From positions 1,098,542 through 1,162,541 of the forward strand of contig VYZI01000130.1 of assembly GCA_013397695.1 (NCBI GenBank): DNA of 64,000 nucleotides, given 5' to 3'. The translations under genes and the position numbers were made by a program. The stretch's first letter is position 1; each line of letters starts with the position of its first letter. This DNA comes from Centropus unirufus (taxonomy: Eukaryota > Chordata > Aves > Cuculiformes > Centropidae). The notes beneath the pieces were generated by a model. That model made no database searches, was not told the origin of the DNA, and worked only from the letters and a program-made list of their open reading frames with translations. Of this stretch, positions 22,821 through 35,315 are shown in pieces.

Positions 22821-25523
22821 TCAGCTTTTACTACAGTTTTCAATCCACATGAAACAAAAAATAGAATAGAAGAGAGTAAAACAGAATATAATAAACATTA
22901 AATTTAGCTGGTGTCCTATTTGGAAGTGATTTGAGGAAATTCATCAGAAATTTCAACAAACTTTTTACTTGGTCTCAATATGAAGAATCATCTACCTATT
23001 TTTTGCCTAAATAATGCTGGTACAAGAAAGATCAAGAGTACGCTGTCCAAATAAATATGCTTTGTGGATGGTAGATATTTTCCAAAATATAGGGAAACTG
23101 AAGTTTAATCTACTCTCACTATTTTTCTTAAGGGAAAATAAGTCTGATTTTTGATCAGGGCCCTGAGGACATCAATGGGTCCTACTGGTCCCCAGACATG
23201 ACCACCTGGGGCCTCCCCAGCCTCTGCCCATGAACTTAAGGGCTCCATTTCAGCTCAGCCTCAGTCTCCTTTTGTTCCTGCCTGGGCTCCCTGAATGGAC
23301 TCACTGGGATGGATAAAGATTATAAAGATTTGACAAGGTTTTACTATATATTCATTTTTCTTGGGATCAATGCCAGCACAGGATGTAGAACATAAATTTT
23401 AAACACTTTCTTTTAGCTTTTTACTTCATAAATCCAATTCCAGAAGACTTTCGCAATCAAGATAATAGGAAGCGGTCAGCTGGTGACTTATCTGTAGTAG
23501 GAAAATTAGAGTTGTGTTGCCCACCCCTCCCTCCTCCCTCCCTGGATATTTTGAACTGTCTCTTCCCTTAGTCAGGGTAGCTTGAGTTGTGAGTTCATTT
23601 TATTCTGGTGAGTCTCAGTGTAATAGCCTTCTTAACAACCATTTTTTTGGTCATTTAGATAGGAACATCTACATTCGGTCGTGTTTGTCAAACACCATGA
23701 AGAGGGAAAGGAAAACTGTGTAAAATCTTAGAACTTTGAGATGTCAATATATTTTCCTTTGTTGAATGGGTTAAAAAATTAAAAGTTTCACAAAATGTGC
23801 ATAATTTAGGAAAGCCAAGCCAAACTAAAACCAAATATAAAAAAAAGTGGTCCTTTAAAAAAATGCAATAATATGAATTTTCGATTAATGAAAATTTGGC
23901 CCATGTCCATGCATTAAAGTAGTATAAAAGGAGAAATTACAGGGAATATTCTGGATACTGGTAACTTACCATGTTAAAGTAATTTCCCTTTTGCTGGCAA
24001 CTTCAAAAGTTGCACTTTCAGACTTGAGGTGAATATTAAATTTCGTTTCAATCTGAACAAGCTTCTGCTTATTTGAAAAGATCGCTTCAGTGTAACCATG
24101 AGAAGAAGATTGGTGTGAGAACTAAATAACTATTTGAGGTAATAGCAGAATTTCCAGTTGGCTTTGCACATTGAAACCACAGTACAACCAACTTCACAAA
24201 TGAAAATTCAAATATCCAGAAACAATATGCAGAGTTATAGCTGCATAATCTTTAGGGCTAAGGTGTTCCCACATGGTGCCATCTAAAATTCAGGCAGTCT
24301 CCTCCTGTCACTGAGCAACCTGTCAGGCTGTTATTCAGAGATGCCTGTTAGAAACTACATCACTGTGGAGAAAACCCAGCCGACATGGGCTGGTCCATGC
24401 CCTCCCTGTCCAGCCCTTAGCTCCCTCCAGAGGAAAACCAGTTAGACAAGTGTAGGTACTGGTGTCCTTTAGAGCATTTTGTTTTTCTTGTGGCTGTGGC
24501 ATATACTTGTTGTTTTATAGGCTCTGCTTATCTCTCTGTCTCGGCTGAAAGGGACAGAAAGAATGAAAAGGTTATGTCAGAGCTCAACAGAGCAGTGCCT
24601 TTGCAACATTATGTTGCGTATTGCATGCCATTACAAGGGCGCGAAGAAGAAGCTGAAGACAGGACTGTCTCAGATTCTGTTAGAAGAATGTCATTGTTGG
24701 AGAAAAAAACAGTGATGTGATACACCTCCATGTTTTGGAGTGAACGTCATGGTGATTTTGTCAGCGTGTCTTGGTTTCTTCCTGGAATAAATGACTGGCT
24801 TCCAAAAGGAACTGAAGACTGAACTAACACATACAAATAGGGCATTTGAGGAAATAGACCTTTGAAGTCAAAGGAGAAGCAAGCTAAAGTGACAAAGTGG
24901 TTTGTCAGTTAGCTCCAAGTGATGCTGTATCAAAGCTGTTTGGAAATGCTTCTGGTCTGGGATGGTTCCTCTGTGCCTGGAGCTTCCTCTGGATGCTCTT
25001 CTTAACCCTCACTTCACCCATTAAACTTCGAGTCCCCAGAGATGAAAGCAGAAAATGGATGGATGTTCTGTATTTGGAGTGGTCACAAGGAATGGTATAG
25101 GCAGTTATGCAAGTCAGCAAGAGGAAGGAGAGCAGGGCAATAAGAAGAGAACATTTCAGCAACAGGAGTTTGAGGCCATTTTAGTGGATGTATCACAGCT
25201 GACTTCTCAGCCTTTGTTGGCTGCTAGAAACTGAAGGCAGAATAATCCAGAAAATTTTCTCTTTTTTCAGGTTGCCTTATCCCAGAGAAATGCAAAGGGT
25301 ATGTGACCCTCTTGCACCACACTTCCTTTGTTCTTTTTCATTAAAGTACTTCAAGAAAAAATAGAGATGAGGAAATCAACAAACAAAGGACCTGAATGCC
25401 TCAGACCTGAAACAAGGAGAAGAGGAATGCAAAGGAGGAACTAGCAAGAATAAATACATGTTTTATTAGAGAAGAATTAAAATTTTTATATTAAAAAGTC
25501 AAGTGATTATACAACAAATATAT
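22821..25523. other. Non-coding DNA with a GC-richer patch
   Basis: Mostly AT-rich and unclassified. A noticeably GC-richer, C/T-heavy block at about 23150-23300 and another at about 24300-24440 stand out from their surroundings and may be old repeat fragments I could not name. Open frames reach 85 codons (24905-25162, -) with no recognisable domain. Confidence 0.5.
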
Positions 25524-25752
25524 TTTGACTCCATCACTTCCCTGGGCAGCCTGCTCAAATGGCTGCCCACTCTTTCAGTAAAGAATTCTTTTCTAATATC
25601 CAATCTAAACTTTCCCTGGTGCAACCTGAGGCCATTTCCTCTCATTACTCATATTTTACTTGGGAAAACAGACCTGCAACCACCTTGCTAGAACCTCTTT
25701 TTGGGTAACTGTAGAGATCAATAAGGTCTCCCCTCAGGTTCCTCTTACCTGA
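25524..25752 (-). mobile_element. CR1 LINE fragment, minus strand
   Basis: On the + strand it reads as reverse-complement CR1: CCATCACTTCCCTGGGCAGC (25531-25550), CACTCTTTCAGTAAAGAATT (near 25568), CTAATATCCAATCTAAACTT (near 25593), TGAGGCCATTTCCTCTC (near 25627) and AAGGTCTCCCCTCAGGTTCC (near 25723). It comes from a different CR1 subfamily than the copy at 22450, judging by the TTTCAGTAAAG/CCTAATATCCAA block. The last roughly 100 bp of the element's 3' end are missing, as is everything 5' of this piece. A 62-codon plus frame overlapping it is not a gene. Confidence 0.93.
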
Positions 25753-28089
25753 GTGATATTGTCAGAGTGTACAGAAAAAGACGAAGCGATCTTCTGACTT
25801 CTCTGAGTGGAATTACTGGTCTCTTCATTTTGATGGGGCAAGATTAAATAAGCTTGATAAGACCAGAGACAAAGTGATACTTTGAATGAAACACACACCA
25901 ATAAACCTTGGAAGTTTTAGAACAGCCTCTTGACAAAGCAATTGGCATTTGCCCCCAAAAATGCACTATCACTGACTGAAGAGGATGGACAAGGCTCTAG
26001 CAATGCTGATGTTCTACCAGGTAATTGAAAATATGGTGGAAAAAGAAAATAATTCAAAGACAGAAAATTGTGTAAAATCATGCAGAGTTCAAAGTCAGAA
26101 TCCCCACTAAATGGCATACAGAAATGCAGAGGACCTGAGATTTTGAAAACAGACGAGAACTGCAACAGATTATATTGCTACATCATTTGCAAGTGGAGGC
26201 AGAGTGTTCACAGTATGGACAAAGAGGGTGCCAGCAGCATCATTAGTTCAAATGTTGTCTTTTTTTTTTGTTTTTTTCAAAATAAGAACAGACAGAACTG
26301 CGGCAGAAAATGTTTCAGATATCAACCAGAGAGTAAATGTATCATTTATTAGTTCTGAGTTGGACAAAAGGCATAGAGTTATACTCTATTACTCTGTGCA
26401 TGACAGAGCAGGCAGTAACTGTGTTCTGGACAGATTTTCTCCTATTCCCTGTTTACCAAGATATGTGCTGCACTGGGCACTGCTACTGGAAGGCAATCAT
26501 TTTTCCTGCCCCCACAGTGTACCTTTGGATACACAGCTGGAGCCAAAATGCTATTAGAAACGGTGGTTTTGGCACTGAGAAAAAAGCCACAAGCCTTATG
26601 ATTGAAACTTTTCACATTAAGGAACTTACTCCCCAAAGGGAGCATGAAAACTAAATATATGGGTAAACAGTCGAGTTACACTTACTCTGTGTGTGTATAT
26701 ATATGTGTGTGTGTATGCATGTGCATGTGGATTGTATACACATTTTCAAGTCGAAAGAACTTAAGCTTCATATCTCATCAGAGAATTAACTGACTAGGAA
26801 TTCAGGGGATCAAAGCAATTGAGGATGAGTTAATTTATAAGAAATAAAAAAACTCTCTCAGTAGGATTAGGAATAAAACTGGAAAAACTTAAATGTCCCA
26901 AAGTTATTGAGTTTAAGAGCTGACAACACGACCATACTCAATAGTAAAAAAAAAGGAAAAAAAAAAGAGACAGCCTTTCATCTTCTATATATACACTCAA
27001 TATAACAACAGGAATTTGAACAGTTCACATTTAACTTTCCTGTTGTTCTACTACACGTGGGTTGTAATGCTTCCTGAAATCCAAATTCACCTACTGCACA
27101 AGCAGTTTCAAAGTAAATATGCGACCATCGAGGGTTTAAATTCTTTAAGAGCTCCTAAACACTCTACTCAGCAGGCAGAAAGGCAAGTTGTTCTCCATTA
27201 GATGTGTGTGGACCTAGCACATGGAAGACAGGATAAAAGACACCCTTGTTCCATTGCAGTTATTATGACCTTTACTCTTGCAAGAGATGAGGTGTACTGG
27301 TTTTGAAATCAAATGTGGTTTATGTGGCTTGAAGTATTTAAGCCTGCTCTGAAGCTCTCTCATCAGCTTATGGCACAGGCTTCTATACAGTTTCTTCACA
27401 CCACATCTTGGATTGTTTTAAGAACCTGAAATGTTTTGCAGGAAGAGGAAATGCATTTTTGATGGGATTCTGCGCCTTCATAGATGATGTTTTGACAGAA
27501 ACACGACTAGCAGCCTTAAGGTCTCTGTAGTAATTGTGGTCCTGTTCTGGTACAAAAACCAAGACTGTAAATCCTTGAGGGATGGAAATAATGTATCTGA
27601 GAGCAAAATGAAAAAAAAAAAAAGGCCCAGAGACATTACAAGGCTATCCTTGGCATCAATATAGCAGACAGAATTCAATAAATATAAATTTAAAGTCATG
27701 CACAAGGGAAAAATAATTTAATCTTTGTATGTGGAATGAGGGACTTTGAGCTGATCATTTCCACAAGGGAAAGAGATCTTTTTGTTATAATAGGTTTTCC
27801 TTTGAAAATATCATCCCTGCTCTCCTTAATGATTAAAACCCAGTTGGAATAGTAGGAATTATTAATAATAGAATAGAGAATAAAAAGAGATTTCATGACA
27901 ATGCATGAGCTACTATATAATGAAAATTATTAATGTCAATAATATTATAATATACCCTAACCATAATGGCATATCCCTGTATAGATTCTGCTTCTGGTCT
28001 GGCTTATGCCCTTCTGAATTACACAGCACAGATTCTACAAATTTCATAGAATGCTCTTGAAAAACATTGAAGTAAGCAAGCTGGAAAAC
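25753..28089. other. AT-rich non-coding DNA, no gene seen
   Basis: No gene recognised. Overlapping open frames of 117 and 105 codons at 26204-26654 (+) and one of 94 codons show no family resemblance and include a T-run-encoded hydrophobic stretch, so they are treated as chance. A TG/TA microsatellite lies at 26688-26730. Confidence 0.5.
26688..26730. repeat. TG/TA compound microsatellite
   Basis: Alternating purine-pyrimidine run: TG units, then TA units, then TG units, ending in TGCATG-type variants. It is a simple repeat. Confidence 0.9.
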
Positions 28090-28605
28090 AATCAAGGTTG
28101 GTCATCAGCCTGGAAAAAGACATGGGTGAGAAAACAGAGAGATCTGGGACTGAGGTCAGAAAGGTTACAAACTGCATTAAGAGGATCAGTTATTCACTGT
28201 TTAATCCAGGGCAAGCATTGAAGACACTTGGACTTTAAAATAAGATAGCAAATTGTGGGTTCGAGGCGGTCTTCAACTGAATGCGAAGATGTCATGGAAA
28301 TTCTTACTGCAGGATGCTAAAAGTTTACTTACATTCAAGGCTCAGGTGGACAAACTCTTACAAGAGGAATTCTTTGGGATTCTTAAATAAGAAGAAATCA
28401 CCTCTGGTTTAAAAAATCCTTGACCTGAAAATTACTGAACCCTAGAAGAATACTATGGAGACTTACCAGATGCAATTAATTGCTCTCTACTCTTATATTT
28501 TTTTCTCAGATATCCTGTTCTGACCACTACTGAAGACATAGTTCTGGTCTTGGTCGGGTCATTTTGATCGGGTCAAAAATGCATGCTCTTGTTTTTAACG
28601 TCTGC
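28090..28605 (+). mobile_element. Degraded older CR1 LINE 3' end, plus strand
   Basis: The order of blocks resembles the 3' region of older CR1 subfamilies shared with turtles and crocodilians: GATCTGGGACTGAGGTCAGA (near 28141), AATCCAGGGCAAGC (near 28203), AGTTTACTTACATTCAAGGC (near 28322), TTGACCTGAAAATTACTGAA (near 28420) and a closing ACATAGTTCTGGTCTTGGTC block (28537-28580) that parallels the GATACTGGGCTAGATGGACC/TTTGGTCTGACC terminal motif. It is strongly diverged and the start is uncertain. The identification rests on block order, not on any long exact match. Confidence 0.55.
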
Positions 28606-31600
28606 AGATGGATGGGTAGACTGGGTCCTCAACATCTTGAATTCACCAAGTAGCAATGAAAGAACATGGGATGGAGAGAGGATGAGGAGCAAGAAATATC
28701 CACTGCTTTGTGTAGATGTCTTCATCTGAACTATGTGTTCTGACTCTCCTTACAGTCAGTTCAGATCCAGTCAATATAGTCTATGGAGTTTAAGTTCTGA
28801 TTCATCTGGTCAAAAATCATTACCCTTTTTAATAGGAGATGTGTTCCTGTTTCGACGGATTGACTAGCCCTGAGCTGATGGAAGCTGAGAGTGATATATT
28901 CAGACAGAGAAACTTATATTGTAGATGTCTCAGTCAGTCCATTGAACTTTGATACCTTCTAGACTGGCAAACTGAAGATAAATGCATGCCTAGCATAACT
29001 AAGACAATTTGGAATCTTGACTCTGTAAAGATGTTAAAAAAATAAAAGATTGCAATTTTGTCCAAGAGAACAAAAAATATAGTTAAACAGATGTCTGTCT
29101 GCTCTCACAGACATCTAGGGCTATGACAATAAGAAAAAAATCTAGTTATTCCTAAAACTGGAGGAACAGGGTTTTAGCTCGCACTTATTACTATGATATG
29201 AAGTAACATGAGTACCTGTAGCTAGGATATGGAGTGAGAGAAAGGAGAAGTAATATTTATAACATAAATCCCAATATACTTGAATAATGAAGGAAACCAG
29301 CTATGTTATATCTGTAGGTTTAGGAGGATATTGTTGGAGAAATTCTCTTACTCCACTGGAAAAAAGGACTTCTTGATTGTTTCCTTTCTTGAGGTTCAGG
29401 AGTACAAAGACTGAGTTGCCGCTATCTATAAACTGTGTGAAATTTCACCGTTAAGGATTTTTCCCTCAGCAGACAGATGGATTTGAGAACACTGTTTTGC
29501 TGAGGCTTACATTATGTATGGTCGATCAGACTGAATTGAGACATTGAAAGCATCAAGCCACTTTTCATCCTCTTCAGCGCTACAGAGCGATACATTTGAA
29601 TCTATAGAGCAACACAGCCTCCAAGCCCTGTTGCTTTAGGAAGCATATTTAGCATGTAAACTCAACCTACTAATGGCTAGACAGAAAGATTTCATATAGC
29701 CTACTTTATCCAAATTAAGTCAAAGTAGAAAATGCTTCCAGGAAGCATCTCTTGGGAAAATGAAAGTAGACTAATGTTAGCTTTGATTCTAGGGAATCTA
29801 GGGTACAAAGAAGAGAACCCAATACAAGAATTATGAGTTGTTTTTTTTTAACTTGTTAGGTCCCACTTATCTGAAAACTCTAAAAAAAAGAAGCACTTAA
29901 TTTTTGGTAGTCCATTGTCATGGGCAACTTAAGAGTGTCTTGTAAATTATTTTTAATTGAAAACTGAAGATAGCACTGCTTAAAAACTTCAAGTCTTTAA
30001 AAAGCAACAGAAGATATAATCTATTTTCAAATGCTCTGTGGATGTTCAGATTAAGGACATTTGCTAAGAACAATCATAAAATTAGAAATGAAAAATAGGA
30101 TAGAATTTATTCTATTTGCCTACTAATATGATAATGTGCCTAAACCTAGATGGCCTTAGTAACACTAAGGACCATGTTTGGCCATCTGTTATATCTGTGT
30201 ACCCAGTGAAATCAAGTAAATAGTTCCATACTTGATCAAGATAATTTTCATGAGAATAAAATTTAGCCCATTTGTTTTGCAGCAAGAGATAGACAGAAAG
30301 AGAAGGATAGATTGAAGTCATGTATGCATGAAATTTTCCACATCCTCTCCAGAGTAAAGTTCTTTTAAACTTTTATGTATCCTCCACATTTTTTCCTTTT
30401 TGTTTCTGTTAAATATAACACTGCAAACTCCAACTGAGGTCATCAATTTTTTTTTAGTTCCTTGTCCTTTAGAGTCACTATTAATTTTCTGAATTCAGAA
30501 CTTTTTATTCTATAGTTTTTCACTAAGTTCACCACAGCTTTCAAAATCATATTTTCATACAAATCTGTGATTTGGTGCTCTTATCATATTAGACATAGGT
30601 GTGATGCTTACAATTTTTTATGCTATAATCTATTAATCATATGGGAATGCTTAATGCAACAGGAGTGCCATGTTGTTCTCAGGAGTATTACATTAGTTGG
30701 TCTCATGGTAAGGACATCTAATACCTGCTCTATTCAGTTAGAAACTGCTTAATGTAACTTTCCATGACAATATGGTCCTACTGGGCATTGATGCTGCTGT
30801 GGAGCATTCAAAATATTTTTAATATTATGCACAAGCATAACCTCTCACCACCACTACCTCCATTGCCCTTATATAAGTCTGTAAAGGGACCATTAAAAAT
30901 CCATTAAGCTTGGTTAGTTTGCACAGCTTTCAGGGATTCTTGCTGCAAGATTTGCTATTTCAACACTTACGGGCTTCTATTAAACGCAGCAATCTTTGAG
31001 CTATAAGGGTTTACTGGAATAGCCCATTAAGTGAGAGTTTTCTAAGGGGGATTATGTCTAAGAGAAGGAGGAGAGATCAGAGTTGTAATTATACAAATGG
31101 GTTTTGCTTTCTGCATTTTGTTTTTAAAGTAAAAGTGATTTCTGTTATCTCAAGAAGCCCAAAAGCAAAATGTTAAAGAGTAAATGGATGCTGTCATGAT
31201 TAAAGTATTTATAAGGAATTCAGGGAAATGGTTTCAAGTATTAGACTTCAGATTTCAGAAAAAAAAAAATCATTTAAGAGCTGGTCTGGAAGGGCTGAAT
31301 ATCTGAAAAGTTATGTCTATTTAAACCAGAGCTGTAGCTGCTGGGATCTCTTAGAATCAGACATTTTTCACTTTCTGCAGTACAAAGTTAATAACACTTC
31401 ATTTTATCCCCTTGTCTATTTGAGTATTAAACTTTTAAGGGTAAGGGCAGTCTGATTTATGACCTCTGGTTTCTCATATGTTTCTAAAATATATCTAAAA
31501 AGGGAGAATGTGCCTGTCGGGAAGTTCTTTACATTTGCTTCATTGGTATTCCCATAGAAGTTTGTTTAAAAAAAATCATTGGATGCCCATTTCAAGAGCA

Positions 31601-34600
31601 TATGCAGCTCTTGTTCTGTCTGGCCATTTAGTCTTGCATTTTTACATGAGTATTTTTGCTGGCAATCACTGCCCTTGCATTGTGAAAGGAGATTCATAAA
31701 GGCTCATTGCAAGCTATTGTAAGAATAGATTGGTTCCTCCATATGAGGTCTAGCATTTGAATTGTTTGTTATTTCTGGGAAGGCATCAAATTCCTGAGTC
31801 GGCATCGAGCTGCTTATGGGAATACACAGTACTCGACTAGAATAGTAAGTTTTCACATACTTGTTGTTTGGAAAGTGGTATCTATCTTTAACTTCTACAT
31901 GACAAAAATCTAGTTAATGTTTTTCATCTTTAAAAAGAAATGCATTTTTGTCTTTGATGTTTTAGAATAGTTGAATACTTCCATGTTTTGCAAAAGGAAC
32001 TTGGGATTTGGTGTGAGTACTGTTCTGGGGTCAGGAAAATGTCTGTTACTCTTCTCATGCCTTCAAACCATTCAGGTTTGGCTGAATTTTAAGCTGCCAA
32101 AAATCACTATTCCCCATCTGTGCTTTCCTCACTAGAGCTTGCTAGAGGCTGTCTGCTAAAATCCGTCAGCATCCTATCAGTCCTGCCCATGCACCAACCT
32201 AGCATCTCATTTAAGTATGCCACAAAGATGAAGCTCCAGATGGGATCATGCAAAACTGGTTCCCATCCAGCTGCTCTTTCCTCATTTAAACAATACTGTG
32301 GTTTCATACGGAAGGGAGATTGGGCTGATGACAAGAGCATAAGTTCAAGTTTTACTTTTTTTTCCATTAAGTTGCTTCTCTTAAATCTGTGCCTTTCTCA
32401 CTTCTTATTATACCTCCTCTAAAGTTGCACAATCTGGAAAGTGATCTCTAATGTGGAGAAGCCAGGATGAAGCAATGCTGTTCTGTTAAAAAAATCTGCC
32501 AAGTCTTAACAAAAAAAGTTTTGAGCACTTTACAATGTTGTCTATGCAATGAGACTGCTTGTGCATGTAAAACCTCAAGTTCAAATTTCAAACCTTCAGG
32601 TTTAATAATCTTATTAAGAGACTTTTTTCTTTTGGCACAAAAGGCCCAAAAAAATGCAGTGATTTATTATCTTTTTCACATGCAATTGCTTGTAGGCAAT
32701 TCAGAGACCTGAAGAATATTTAAAAGAGGACAGATTTGTGCATGCAATTTTAATTTTCATATATATTGACTGTTGAATTCTTGATGTTGCAAATATGGCA
32801 GCACTGATTGGAAACTTCATCAAAATGCAATGTATTCCAGACCTACATATGCCTGTATCTGATTTTGAATAGAATATATTCTCCTGGATGGTGTCCTTTG
32901 CAAGGCAAGTGTGTATATGTTGTGAACTGACAATATTTTTATAGCAACACAGCCAACTAACAGGCATGGTCTGTTCAGCTGAAGTGAAGCTGAATACAAA
33001 GAACTTTGAAGCAGTTGAAAGCAGAAGAAAATATTTACATGCTCAAGTGTACATACAAGATGACTAAGGAATTATTTCCGTCCTTTCTTTTCTGCGCTTC
33101 CATTAACTATAATTCCCACTTGTATGTCAACTTGTGTCTTGTTCTACTCTCTATTTGGTAGAAAGGAAAGAACTTAGATTTACGAAAGAGTTTCATTTTC
33201 TATAGCATTCCTTGGTGTACACTGTGCTGTGAGCCTGAAGGTTCTGAGAAACTACAGCAATAGGAGCTGACAGTGATGGATAGTGGAAAAAACAAGAACC
33301 CCACGACTGATCAGAAGAGTGTGCTGTTATCCTGGGATGGTCTTGCATCTTCCATGCTAGAACACAGACAATACCTCAATATGATTCTGGAGCATGCCCT
33401 TTTTAGATGTAATGTTAAAGACTTGGCTATTGGTGGTAGTAATTAAGGGAGAAATAACACTCTTCACAGTGAGATAAAGATTTCCTGAATGAACATGCAT
33501 TTGGCCAGTTCTGTAATGTGGATAGAAGCTCCCACACCAAATCAAATTATGGAATTCCTTCCTTTTCTACCCTCTAGCAAACTACTGTGTGTTGCTGCTC
33601 TACACTACTGAACAGCTGTTCTTGTTCATCCTACAGGCAATTGCATGTGGAAAGATAGTAAATCACTGTTCTCCTAATCTTGAAAAAAAGACGTGTATTT
33701 TGTCACAGGGACCATCCTGGATGAATCCACACTAATAAATAAAAAGACCAAAAGGGAGACAAGACAGTCACTGACCCCTGGTGATTTATATTGCTTGATT
33801 GTTCTAACTCTCACCAAGAAGAAACCAGATGTTTTTGACTGCAGACCCCAGACTGCTACTCTGAGGCAATGAGAATAAAAATGTTTTATGTTTGGTATTC
33901 TCTGCCCTGCATTGTCCTTCATTATTATCCACACAGCCTTCTCCCTTCCAATACTCACTGTCATGAAATGTCCTGGAGGTTATCTTCACTTTTGTGCAAT
34001 AAAAATTTGTGCTGCTGGGCTGAAACAGCCCTCATATTATTCCTGACACTTTGTACTGAAAAGCACATTAAATTGTAATTATATTTTAAGGATAAACAGG
34101 CACCACTGGGGCCCAGAGACTGTCCTGGCAAAACACTACATAGTTTAGGCACTACCACTCTGCTCCAGAGTAAGTCAATCCTAAGCACTGGGAGAGTGAG
34201 TCAGTTTAGAACTGTCCTGTGACAGCATAGCCACATCTACCATTGGCTACTTCCGTAATGATGAGTAAAGTTACGCAACAATCACTCAGACTATAATGAT
34301 AAAACACAGTCCACGTCTGTAAGGCTAAAATCACTTAACCACATAAAAAAATTCTTTGAGAGTTTTTGGTAGCCAAGACTATGTTAGAGTCCACTTACAG
34401 CAGTAATTACAATCTGATTGCATGGATAATTGTGTGGTGGCCCCTGAGCCTAGGCAATTTTATATTTTGGAATTATACATGTAGCCACTGATGCCAACAT
34501 ATATCAACAGAGGGACTATCTATGCATAGAATTATGCCAACAGTGATTTTTTTTTCAGTTCTGGCAGCAACATGTTTGATGAAATTAAGAAAGGCTGATT

Positions 34601-34601
34601 T
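28606..34601. other. Long AT-rich non-coding stretch, no gene seen
   Basis: About 6 kb without recognisable genes, RNAs or repeat families. The longest open frames are 96-100 codons (33674-33964 on -, 32120-32422 on +) and carry no domain. A compact, non-repetitive stretch at about 30885-31035 could be a conserved non-coding element, but that cannot be tested here. Confidence 0.55.
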
Positions 34602-34646
34602 GAGAAAGAAAGAAAGAAATAAAGAGAGAGAAAGAGGGAGGGAGAA

Positions 34647-34693
<47 letters not shown>
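34602..34693. repeat. GA/GAAA purine repeat, left of the gap
   Basis: It begins with GAAA units (from about 34602), passes through a GGGA-interrupted part, then settles into a regular 16-bp unit of AAAG followed by GA repeats (units start at 34645, 34661 and 34677). The + strand is almost entirely purine. Long purine mirror repeats can form triplex DNA and are hard to sequence. Confidence 0.95.
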
Positions 34694-35231
34694 NNNNNNN
34701 NNNNNNNNNNNNNNNNNNNNNNNNNNNNNNNNNNNNNNNNNNNNNNNNNNNNNNNNNNNNNNNNNNNNNNNNNNNNNNNNNNNNNNNNNNNNNNNNNNNN
34801 NNNNNNNNNNNNNNNNNNNNNNNNNNNNNNNNNNNNNNNNNNNNNNNNNNNNNNNNNNNNNNNNNNNNNNNNNNNNNNNNNNNNNNNNNNNNNNNNNNNN
34901 NNNNNNNNNNNNNNNNNNNNNNNNNNNNNNNNNNNNNNNNNNNNNNNNNNNNNNNNNNNNNNNNNNNNNNNNNNNNNNNNNNNNNNNNNNNNNNNNNNNN
35001 NNNNNNNNNNNNNNNNNNNNNNNNNNNNNNNNNNNNNNNNNNNNNNNNNNNNNNNNNNNNNNNNNNNNNNNNNNNNNNNNNNNNNNNNNNNNNNNNNNNN
35101 NNNNNNNNNNNNNNNNNNNNNNNNNNNNNNNNNNNNNNNNNNNNNNNNNNNNNNNNNNNNNNNNNNNNNNNNNNNNNNNNNNNNNNNNNNNNNNNNNNNN
35201 NNNNNNNNNNNNNNNNNNNNNNNNNNNNNNN
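34694..35231. other. Assembly gap of 538 N inside the purine repeat
   Basis: All bases are N. The flanks on both sides are GA-rich, so the missing DNA is most likely more of the same repeat. The length is not a round placeholder number and may be an estimate from assembly. Open frames reported through this gap on both strands are artefacts. Confidence 0.97.
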
Positions 35232-35234
35232 AGA

Positions 35235-35302
<68 letters not shown>

Positions 35303-35315
35303 AAGAAAGAAAGAG
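35232..35315. repeat. GA/GAAA purine repeat, right of the gap
   Basis: About six copies of a 12-bp unit (five AG steps followed by AA), then GAAA units up to 35315. The unit here is 12 bp, whereas it is 16 bp to the left of the gap. Confidence 0.95.

Noticed and set aside
28255..28275. GGGTTCGAGGC, like a tRNA T-arm
   Set aside because: No acceptor stem, D-arm or anticodon arm can be built around it, and it sits inside a degraded CR1-like region.
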